Shown here: piece by piece, positions 58,231 through 64,000 of the stretch
Layout: every line of letters begins with the position of its first letter
Numbering within the stretch: the first letter of the stretch is position 1
The notes under the pieces: generated by a model
Told to the model about the DNA's origin: nothing
Seen by the model: the letters and a program-made list of their open reading frames with translations, nothing else
The model's database searches: none
Assembly (NCBI GenBank): GCA_043810515.1
Contig: JBDRNZ010000001.1
Span: forward strand, 9,205-73,204
Direction: 5' to 3'
Length of the DNA stretch: 64,000 nucleotides
From: WJKQ01 sp043810515
GTDB taxonomy: Bacteria > Patescibacteriota > Gracilibacteria > UBA1369 > LOWO2-01-FULL-3
Translations under genes and position numbers: made by a program

Positions 58231-59118
58231 GTGAAAAGCTTGTTGCTGACCGTCGTGGCGGTTCTGGTGGCGCTCTTCGCCACCAAGACCGCCGTGTTTG
58301 GGGCGCCTGGGGATCCGATCCCCACGGCGGCACCCGTGGCTGAGACCGGGACGGTTACGGCCGCCCCCACTGCCTCGATGGCCACTCCGACCATCGAGCT
58401 CAACGACGACTGTCTGTTGACTGGAAGGCACGCCAAGGAGCTGCTCGGCCTCATCGCCGCCCTCGAGAAGAAGCTCGCGGCTGCCGAAGCCCAAGCAGCT
58501 TCCGCTGAGGAGCTCGAAAAGCTCCGCAAGGAGCTCGACGAGCTCAAGGCTGCGCGGGCGGCCTCCCAGCCGCCCCAGGAAACCCCCACGGAGACCGAAC
58601 CGACGGGGTACGAAGGATGGTTCTGGTCGCTCGTGGCCACCGGCGGCGTCCCCGTCGGGACGTCGCCGGTCGTTGACGATCGGTTCTCGGGACTCTTCCG
58701 AGTGGATGGGGGCGTGGAATACACGTCTCCCTACCACATCGGGTTCGAGATCTTCGGCGGCATCGGCGGATGGGGGATGCAGCACCACAGCGCATTCCCC
58801 TTCACCGCCAGCCTCGAGGGCGACCTCGTGGTCGCATGGAAATACTTCTCCCTTTTTGGAGGCGAGGGTGTTTCCGTCTTCCAATCCCCGTTCTCGGGCG
58901 ACAACAAGCAGTGGTATGGCCAGGCGAACCTTGGTGGCGGCCTAGCTGTCCACATCAACTGGTTCCTCGTCCGCGTGCGTGCGGCATGGGTACACTGGTC
59001 GGAGTGCCCCGAATGGGGGGGGGCCCTCTTGACGCTCTCCTTGGGATATCGAGGGGTGATCGGCGGCGGTCACGCCGCACGGTCATCGCCTCCATCGTCT
59101 CTCGAGCCCTTCGACTAG
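58231..59118 (+). CDS. Secreted coiled-coil/beta-rich protein in GC-rich cassette 2
   Basis: The 295-residue protein starts with GTG after a good Shine-Dalgarno (GGAGAAGGA). It has a signal peptide (about 1-26, ending VFGAP), a Thr/Pro/Ala-rich segment, a coiled coil at about 70-110 (EKKLAAAEAQAASAEELEKL), then from 130 a region rich in Gly, Phe, Trp and Tyr with alternating hydrophobic strands (GFEIFGGIGGWGM, WYGQANLGGGLAVHINWFLV, ALLTLSLGYRGVI). That part looks like a small outer-membrane-type beta barrel, which would be strange in a bacterium with SLH/sortase surface biology. No family is recognised. Codon use is GC-rich. Confidence 0.75.
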   Translation: MKSLLLTVVAVLVALFATKTAVFGAPGDPIPTAAPVAETGTVTAAPTASMATPTIELNDDCLLTGRHAKELLGLIAALEKKLAAAEAQAASAEELEKLRKELDELKAARAASQPPQETPTETEPTGYEGWFWSLVATGGVPVGTSPVVDDRFSGLFRVDGGVEYTSPYHIGFEIFGGIGGWGMQHHSAFPFTASLEGDLVVAWKYFSLFGGEGVSVFQSPFSGDNKQWYGQANLGGGLAVHINWFLVRVRAAWVHWSECPEWGGALLTLSLGYRGVIGGGHAARSSPPSSLEPFD

Positions 59119-59354
59119 TTCGCGAAAGGTCCGGGGATGGGGCATTGCCGGGAAGCACCCGACACCGCGCCCAACTCCCGCTCCGTCCCCGGACCCACCC
59201 TCCTTCCTTCCAAAATTCCTTCCAAAAAATTCCCCGGAAATCCTTTCGGGAAATTCCCTCCACGCAATGCCTATTTCTCCCCTTTAAATATGTTAATCCC
59301 GAACCTTATTGGGTTTTTTGGCGAACGGAAAAAATATTTTTGAATATAGCGAAA

Positions 59355-59379
59355 CTCCCCGACCATATAGATCGGGGAG
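59355..59379. other. Hairpin at the cassette 2/3 junction
   Basis: CTCCCCGA (59355-59362) and TCGGGGAG (59372-59379) form an 8-bp perfect stem two bases before the left inverted repeat of cassette 3. The gap 59119-59515 otherwise holds cassette ends, a terminator-like stem and a G-rich tract. Confidence 0.65.
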
Positions 59380-59425
59380 GGACTCGCATCAGGATTTTGT
59401 CCCGGAAAGAACTACCGGAAGGGCA

Positions 59426-59447
59426 GCCCGTCCTTTCAAAGACGGGC
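59426..59447 (-). terminator. Hairpin downstream of the repeat-lipoprotein gene
   Basis: GCCCGTC (59426-59432) and GACGGGC (59441-59447) form a 7-bp stem with an 8-nt loop, 69 bp beyond the gene's stop. The T-run is poor. Confidence 0.5.
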
Positions 59448-59515
59448 GCCCCTCCGGATCATCAGCTCAGGGGGACGGGGGGGGGAGGAAGGGGAGGGGA
59501 AGGGGGAGGAGAGAG

Positions 59516-61546
59516 CTACGGCGCGGTGTACGTCCTACTCACGTTGGCGTAGTCGAGACCCAGCGGGAAGTCGACGTCCTTGAAGGCCGTCGGTTCATCG
59601 GGCGGGTCCGGAGGGAACGCCGCGTGAGGGGCCGAGTTCGGCGGCAACCAGACCCCGAAGGCCTCGTTGCCGGTGAGCTGGAAGTGCTCCGACTCCACCG
59701 TGATTTTGATCCACGCATCACCTGCGTGGAAGTCGTAACACCTGGTCTGCCCACACGAGAGGCACCTCTGCCACGGAGGCGAAACCTCCGCGGTCTCGAT
59801 CCAGAGGAGCCCGCAGTCGGGGGTGCCGTCCCCGTTGCAGTCCGGGATTAGGCCGGGCACGACCTCCCCGAAGACGCAGATCGTGTCCTGGCAGCGTTCC
59901 TCGCCGTAGCAGTCGTCGTCCAGGCAGTCGACCAGGCCGTTGCCGTCGTTGTCGATGCCGTCGTCGCAGACTTCCACGCCGATGCAAAGGGCATCGGCGG
60001 CGCAGTCCTGGTCGGCGCAGTCGGTCAACCCGTCGCCCTCGTTGTCGATGAGGTCGCCACAGTTGCCGACTTCCGTCGGTACCACCTGGCAGATGGGGTC
60101 TGCCACACAGTCCTGGTCGAGGCAGTCGACGAATGTATCGCCGTCGTTGTCGAGGTCATCACTGCAGTGCCCGGCCTCTGGGCCGAGCACGCAAGCGGCG
60201 TCTGCCGCACAGTCCTGGTCGAGGCAGTCGACGAATGTATCGCCGTCGTTGTCGATGCCATCCGTGCAATGCCCAGTCTCAACGGGGATGGGCTGACACA
60301 CGGGGAAGGCGGCGCAGTCCTGATCGGCGCAGTCGACGAAGGTGTCGCCGTCGTCGTCATCGCCGTTGCCGCAGTCCTCCACGGGGGGCAGTGCACAGGC
60401 GGGATCGGCGGTACAGTCCGGGTCGTCGCAATCGACGAGCCCATCGTTGTCGTTGTCGTAGGTGTCGATGCACAGCGTCTCCACCGTGCAGCCGACGGCG
60501 GCGCCGAAGCAGTCCTGATCGGCGCAGTCGACAAGCGTGTCGCCGTCGTCGTCGTCGCCGTTGTCGCAGTCCTCCGTCGGGAGGACGAGACAGTTGGCGT
60601 CGTTGACACAGTCGGGGTCACCGCAGTCGATGTCGCCATCGCTGTCGTTGTCGAAGCCGTCGTTGCACAGCGTTTCCACGGTGCAGTCAACGGTTCCGAA
60701 GCAGCTCTGGTCGGCGCAATCGGTGAACCCGTCGGCGTCGTTGTCGAGCCCGTCGGCGCAGAGTGCCTCGCCACAGGCCACGTTGAGCCAACAGTCTTGG
60801 TCGAGGCAGTCGACCAAGGTGTCGGCGTCGTTGTCGACGTCGTCCGTGCAGTTGGTCTCGGTGACCATCACGCAGGCCGGGAAGGCCGCGCAGTCGGGAT
60901 CACCGCAGTCGGTGTCGCCGTCGTTGTCGTTGTCGAACCCGTCGCTGCAGTTCTGCTCGTCGACGCAATTCGCGTCGGCGAAGCAGTTCTGGTCGTCGCA
61001 GTCGACCAACCCGTCGAGGTCGTTGTCGGCCAGATCGTTGCAGACATTCTCGGGCACGCAGCCCAAGTGGCCGAAACAGTCCTGGTCGGCACAGTCGGTG
61101 AAGCCGTCGCTGTCGTCGTCGAGGGTGTCGTCGCAGACGGTCTCCGAGCCCACGGGGACGGCGCACAGCGGATTGCCGGCGCAGTCCTGGTCGAGGCAGT
61201 CGACGAAGGTGTCACCGTCGTTGTCGACGCCGTCCGTGCAGCTTTCGCAGCTGCAGTCCGGGTCGTCGCAGTCGGTGAGGCCGTCGCCGTCGTTGTCGAG
61301 GAGGTCGGAACAGGAGATTTCGGCCCCGTCCAGATCGACGCAGAGGTAGCCCGTCGCCGGGCCACAATACTGCGTCACAGGGTTGCACGCCGCACAGTCG
61401 ATCGGACCATCGATGATGGTCTCGTCGAGCGGCATCTGCGCCCCGTTGAGGTTGTCCGGACACTCCTCCTGGCACGCCGGCAAGCCGGCGACCAGGAGGC
61501 CCAGGGCCGCCAAAGCGGCCCACAACGAGAACCTGTTCTTGTGCAC
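59516..61546 (-). CDS. Lipoprotein with 15 Asp/Cys-rich calcium-binding-like repeats (cassette 3)
   Basis: I chose the GTG at 61546 because AGAAGGAG lies 7 nt upstream and the product then begins with a lipoprotein signal (LLVAGLPAC, Cys near 26); the open frame reaches 61624. The mature protein has 15 tandem units of about 33-36 residues, each near DGxDNDGDTFVDCLDQDC plus one more Cys. DxDxDG-type loops suggest calcium binding, and the paired Cys suggest disulfides; similar repeats are common in Myxococcota-type surface proteins. A separate C-terminal domain (about 570-676) has further Cys and a beta-rich end. Very high G+C and the good Shine-Dalgarno differ from the host. Confidence 0.85.
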   Translation of the reverse strand: MHKNRFSLWAALAALGLLVAGLPACQEECPDNLNGAQMPLDETIIDGPIDCAACNPVTQYCGPATGYLCVDLDGAEISCSDLLDNDGDGLTDCDDPDCSCESCTDGVDNDGDTFVDCLDQDCAGNPLCAVPVGSETVCDDTLDDDSDGFTDCADQDCFGHLGCVPENVCNDLADNDLDGLVDCDDQNCFADANCVDEQNCSDGFDNDNDGDTDCGDPDCAAFPACVMVTETNCTDDVDNDADTLVDCLDQDCWLNVACGEALCADGLDNDADGFTDCADQSCFGTVDCTVETLCNDGFDNDSDGDIDCGDPDCVNDANCLVLPTEDCDNGDDDDGDTLVDCADQDCFGAAVGCTVETLCIDTYDNDNDGLVDCDDPDCTADPACALPPVEDCGNGDDDDGDTFVDCADQDCAAFPVCQPIPVETGHCTDGIDNDGDTFVDCLDQDCAADAACVLGPEAGHCSDDLDNDGDTFVDCLDQDCVADPICQVVPTEVGNCGDLIDNEGDGLTDCADQDCAADALCIGVEVCDDGIDNDGNGLVDCLDDDCYGEERCQDTICVFGEVVPGLIPDCNGDGTPDCGLLWIETAEVSPPWQRCLSCGQTRCYDFHAGDAWIKITVESEHFQLTGNEAFGVWLPPNSAPHAAFPPDPPDEPTAFKDVDFPLGLDYANVSRTYTAP

Positions 61547-61787
61547 TGGAGCGCTCCTTCTGTTTGCCCAGCCACCTTGGCCGGGCGTCCGTTTGAGAGA
61601 ACACACACGCGCGCGCAGAAACACCTTCTCACCGGCGGGCCAATCCCGCCCTAAAAACGCTTACTCAAATCTTCTCCTTTCTCCTTCAGCGTTTTGTTTT
61701 GGACGGTCATGACCGGCCGGTGAATCCAGGGACCGAAAACTGTCCCTTAAAAGACTTATACAAAAGCCCTTCCATTATTACTAACTT

Positions 61788-61845
61788 CAGGGCCGTTGAG
61801 CATAGGTGCCCGCCGCTGGCGGACCCCCATAATTCAACAGCCCTG
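61788..61845. other. Two-part hairpin in the leader of cassette-3 gene
   Basis: Outer stem CAGGGCCGTTGA (61788-61799) pairs with TCAACAGCCCTG (61834-61845, one G-U), inner stem CCGCC (61810-61814) pairs with GGCGG (61818-61822). It sits 13 bp inside the right inverted repeat. Confidence 0.7.
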
Positions 61846-61966
61846 ATAAAAAATATTTTCCTGATGCGAGTTGTCAAGTAACATTCCCTGGAATGCCATT
61901 GCAAGGACCGGCGTTTCTGCCGGTATTAACTTGCCTATGCCCTATGAATGCAAAGCGCATATAGCG

Positions 61967-61986
61967 CGCACCCTATAGGAAACAGC
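61967..61986. repeat. CCTATAGG block, copy 2
   Basis: CGCACCCTATAGGAAACAGC, one change from 56511-56530. The stretch 61547-62214 otherwise contains the cassette-3 leader, the hairpin ACCGGC/GCCGGT near 61907-61924 and the S-layer gene terminator; no other gene is visible. Confidence 0.65.
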
Positions 61987-62117
61987 AGTCAGAGGAAAGG
62001 GACTATACATAAAATCCCTATTTGCGTCAATAGAAAATTGACATATTCAAAAACGGTTTTCTTTTGCATATGTTACCCATTTCAGCTTCCCAAATTTCAC
62101 AAAAAACAGCCTGACAG

Positions 62118-62144
62118 AAAAAGACCCCACCTTGCGGCAGGGCC
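62118..62144 (-). terminator. Intrinsic terminator of the edge SLH protein gene
   Basis: On the minus strand GGCCCTGCC, loop GCAA, GGTGGGGTC (62144-62123, three G-U pairs), then TTTTT (62122-62118). Confidence 0.75.
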
Positions 62145-62214
62145 TTTTCCCCTCATTCCTATGAAAAATGTATCCGTACTTAATTTAAGATCACTCTTTT
62201 ACACTAACAGACAA

Positions 62215-64000
62215 CTATCTGTCAAGTAAACCTGCTTTCTGCATTCTGTAAAGCAGTAGGGCTACTTCACCTCTTTCCACAAGCTGTCCCGGACGTAAAT
62301 ACGTAACTCCGTTCACTTCATAAGTATTATAGAGCTGGTATTGGTAAGCCGCGTCAGCGTATTCGTAGAACCATGCTTCATTCGGATCGGTAGCGTCAAC
62401 ATCAGCGAAATCGCTAGAGTAAGGCATGTTTAGAGTTTCGTAGCTTGTGAATCTCTCGCTTGCCTCAAGAACGAATTTCAGCAGTTCCACACGATTTATG
62501 CTTCTTTCAAGCTTGGCGGTTCCATCCGGATAACCATGAAGCATATTGTAGAATTTGGCTGTTCGAACGTATTTCATGTACCAACCGTATGGTTGAACAT
62601 CGGAGAAGCCCTGTTGTGAGCCATCTGAAGGCAGTAAATTGACGTTAAACGCCTCAAGTACTACTTTCAGCACTTCAGCCCTGTTTATGTTCTGGTAAGG
62701 CCTGAAAGCGCCGTCAGGGTATCCGTGGAAGATTCCTTCCTCAGTAACCCATGATATAGCCTGGCAAAGCTCGTTATCTTCTGGCAGGTAAGCCAGATCG
62801 TAGTAGTAAGCAGCGCATGTTCCGGCAGTATCAACACCACCATCTGTGCCGCCGTCCGTACCACCATCTGTTCCACCGGCTGTTCCGGCATTTCCAACCA
62901 CAAATCTTCCTGTTTCAGTGTCTTTTTTGCTTCCCACTTTTGAAATCAGTTTGTAGGAATAAACACCGTCACGCAGGTCTCTTCCGTCTTCGTCTTCAAC
63001 ATTCCACTGTACGCTGTGGCATCCTTCGCTCTGGTCAAGGTAGTCAAGAAGTACGACTTCAGTGCTTCCGCTTGCGGATGAGCCTTTGTATATCGCCAGA
63101 TAAACCTCGGCGTCCTCGTCAATGCAGTAAGAAATTGTTACTGAATTGTCGCGGTCTTCGTCGAAAATTATAGGCTGTGTGTAGTCATTCGTTACATTTG
63201 ATTTTCCTGAAGAAACGCTGTCTTCTTTTACCTCGATATCAACGAATTCAACATCGTTTATATCGTCATCGACTTCGTTTTCAGCTGTTATTTTGAATTT
63301 GTAATCACCTTCGTCGACCTCATCGCCGTCATCATCCATACCGTCCCATTCAACTGAATACCATCTGTTTTTACTTACATCCTCTTCATCTATAAGTGTG
63401 TCAACTCTGTGAGTTCCTTCATAAACCTCAACAGTGACTACGGCATCCGTATCGACTTTGAAAACAAGATTTGTAACCTCGCCTTCTTCGTTGTCGATAG
63501 AATCTTTTGTGACGAAAGCGTCTGTAATCGTAGGTAATTCGTATTCAACGGTAATTGTTTTTGTAACGGTATCGTTGTCGGCCTCGATTATAATCTGCCA
63601 TGTTCCGGCGGCAACATAATCACCATCCTCATCGGTTCCGTCCCATGTCTCGGTATAATCATCCTCATCAACGTTTTCATCGTCGAAAATCTCAATTTCC
63701 GTGCTTCCTTTTTTGGCTGTGATAACAAGGTCATCAACGTCCTCAGCAAGCTCGAAATCTATTTCAAGCTCGTCTTCAGTCGGATCCCATGTCGTAGATG
63801 GGTTCAGGCTTACGTTTTTGAGAATATCTGAACTTGTTACGTCGCCATTGTTATCAACGGTAACAGCTTTTGTATCGGTATCGCTTCCGTATGAATTTTT
63901 AGCCGTTACGTAAACGGTATAAGCTCCATCATTAACATAGTTTCCGTCATTGTCCTTTCCATTCCATATTAATGAAAAGTCGCTGTTGTCATAAAGAACA
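62215..64000 (-). CDS. SLH surface protein with FlgD-like Ig repeats, 5'-truncated by window edge
   Basis: The frame is open to the window end, so the start is missing; the visible part has about 595 residues. An internal ATG at 63339 is not the likely start because the upstream codons continue the same repeats. At least five FlgD-like Ig modules are seen, each with a WDGxDxDGxxVxxGxY core (IWNGKDNDGNYVNDGAYTVYV; ETWDGTDEDGDYVAAGTWQI; VEWDGMDDDGDEVDEGDYKF). A GGTDGGTDGG linker follows, then three SLH motifs (DGAFRPYQNINRAEVLKVV and others) in the last 205 residues. Same design as the SLH protein at 13122-15506. Asp-rich modules may bind calcium. Confidence 0.9.
   Translation of the reverse strand, partial: VLYDNSDFSLIWNGKDNDGNYVNDGAYTVYVTAKNSYGSDTDTKAVTVDNNGDVTSSDILKNVSLNPSTTWDPTEDELEIDFELAEDVDDLVITAKKGSTEIEIFDDENVDEDDYTETWDGTDEDGDYVAAGTWQIIIEADNDTVTKTITVEYELPTITDAFVTKDSIDNEEGEVTNLVFKVDTDAVVTVEVYEGTHRVDTLIDEEDVSKNRWYSVEWDGMDDDGDEVDEGDYKFKITAENEVDDDINDVEFVDIEVKEDSVSSGKSNVTNDYTQPIIFDEDRDNSVTISYCIDEDAEVYLAIYKGSSASGSTEVVLLDYLDQSEGCHSVQWNVEDEDGRDLRDGVYSYKLISKVGSKKDTETGRFVVGNAGTAGGTDGGTDGGTDGGVDTAGTCAAYYYDLAYLPEDNELCQAISWVTEEGIFHGYPDGAFRPYQNINRAEVLKVVLEAFNVNLLPSDGSQQGFSDVQPYGWYMKYVRTAKFYNMLHGYPDGTAKLERSINRVELLKFVLEASERFTSYETLNMPYSSDFADVDATDPNEAWFYEYADAAYQYQLYNTYEVNGVTYLRPGQLVERGEVALLLYRMQKAGLLDR

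Larger units (their letters stand above)
58059..59276. mobile_element. Putative GC-rich cassette 2, bounded by 14-bp inverted repeats
   Basis: AAATAGGCATTGCG (58059-58072) and its exact reverse complement (59263-59276) frame 1,218 bp with one GC-rich gene. The repeat sequence is not the one seen at cassettes 1 and 3. A leader hairpin is next to the left repeat and a stem AATTCCCCG/CGGGAAATT (59228-59255, one mismatch) is next to the right. No recombinase inside. Confidence 0.4.
59382..61871. mobile_element. Putative GC-rich cassette 3, bounded by 13-bp inverted repeats
   Basis: ACTCGCATCAGGA (59382-59394) and its exact reverse complement (61859-61871) frame 2,490 bp. The consensus with cassette 1 is ACTCGCAYCAG. 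Right ends of both read CTGRTGCGAGTTGTCAA, which on the minus strand begins TTGACA. The cassette carries one large GC-rich gene, a terminator hairpin and a leader hairpin. No recombinase inside. Confidence 0.45.

Noticed and set aside
60133..61654. Long plus-strand frames opposite the repeat lipoprotein gene
   Set aside because: They are shadows of the Asp/Cys repeat coding on the other strand, with no start signals or plausible protein features.
61788..61845. Integron attC site
   Set aside because: GTTGAGC and ATTCAAC fit the GTTRRRY and RYYYAAC cores but occur in the wrong order and no integrase is in the window.
55421..62214. Metagenome mis-assembly creating the GC-rich stretches
   Set aside because: Three separate GC-rich blocks alternate with AT-rich DNA and each ends at precise inverted repeats, which is hard to get by random chimerism; only read-level data could exclude it fully.

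Overview
ORGANISM. Most of the window is AT-leaning, tightly packed bacterial DNA with short intergenic gaps, genes on both strands, many 4-bp gene overlaps, TGA used as a normal stop codon, and S-layer (SLH) proteins. Genes for isoprenoid synthesis (ispG), shikimate synthesis (aroD), a full deoxythymidine module (dcd-thyA-folA), an alarmone synthetase and several long, poorly known envelope proteins sit beside standard housekeeping genes. Most host genes lack a Shine-Dalgarno sequence close to the start. I infer a member of the Candidate Phyla Radiation (Patescibacteria), possibly Peregrinibacteria-like because of ispG/aroD and the standard genetic code. This is an inference from gene content, not a phylogeny.

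LAYOUT. 1-2.5 kb: 3' part of pnp, tRNA-Gly, a small DNA-binding-like gene. 2.6-4.8 kb: anchored polysaccharide deacetylase and superoxide dismutase. 4.8-5.44 kb: about 590 nt with a perfect sigma70 promoter, many hairpins and an intrinsic terminator but no credible gene, so a large structured RNA or leader in front of mnmA. 5.5-12.8 kb: mnmA, an aminotransferase, PEBP, ferredoxin, then ispG-dcd-thyA-folA, then an anchored DsbA-like protein. 13-16.9 kb: SLH surface protein and anchored subtilase. 17-25.4 kb: tRNA-Phe, eIF2B-like protein, ArsB/NhaD permease, hpf, a CDF transporter fused to a NifX-like domain, aroD, ychF and a Rel protein with a membrane tail. 25.5-36 kb: sortase, two unknown genes, ligA, dnaX, two glycosyltransferases, a lipoprotein, polX, comF. 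36-42.4 kb: mntP, typA, DEAD helicase, tRNA-Val, a proline-rich protein, a lipoprotein, a secreted beta-repeat protein. 42.4-49.6 kb: minisatellite, a membrane protein with a baseplate-J-like segment plus an FtsA/PilM-like ATPase, ddl, an HNH protein, alr. 49.7-55.4 kb: Bax-inhibitor-like protein, yceD-rpmF-nusB-rnc-nudix, pepA, trxB.

ACCESSORY REGION (55.5-62 kb). Three strongly GC-rich genes with good Shine-Dalgarno sequences lie in AT-rich DNA. Each is framed by a 13-14 bp perfect inverted repeat and preceded by a two-part hairpin. Two of the three share the same inverted-repeat family and a related upstream block. Their products are a short lipoprotein, a secreted coiled-coil/beta-rich protein, and a lipoprotein with 15 Asp/Cys-rich calcium-binding-like repeats. 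An AT-rich rhuM gene coupled to a 41-codon ORF sits between the first and second. I read the region as an array of foreign cassettes and consider it the most likely undescribed system here. The window ends in a second large SLH protein cut by the edge.

HOW THE GENES FIT TOGETHER. Cell-surface functions dominate the non-housekeeping content: SLH proteins, sortase, deacetylase, subtilase, glycosyltransferases, DsbA-like protein and lipoproteins. Peptidoglycan precursor genes (alr, ddl) support a wall to anchor them to. The dcd-thyA-folA run supplies dTTP, and pnp, rnc, nusB, hpf, ychF, typA and Rel cover RNA turnover, ribosome maturation and the stringent response.
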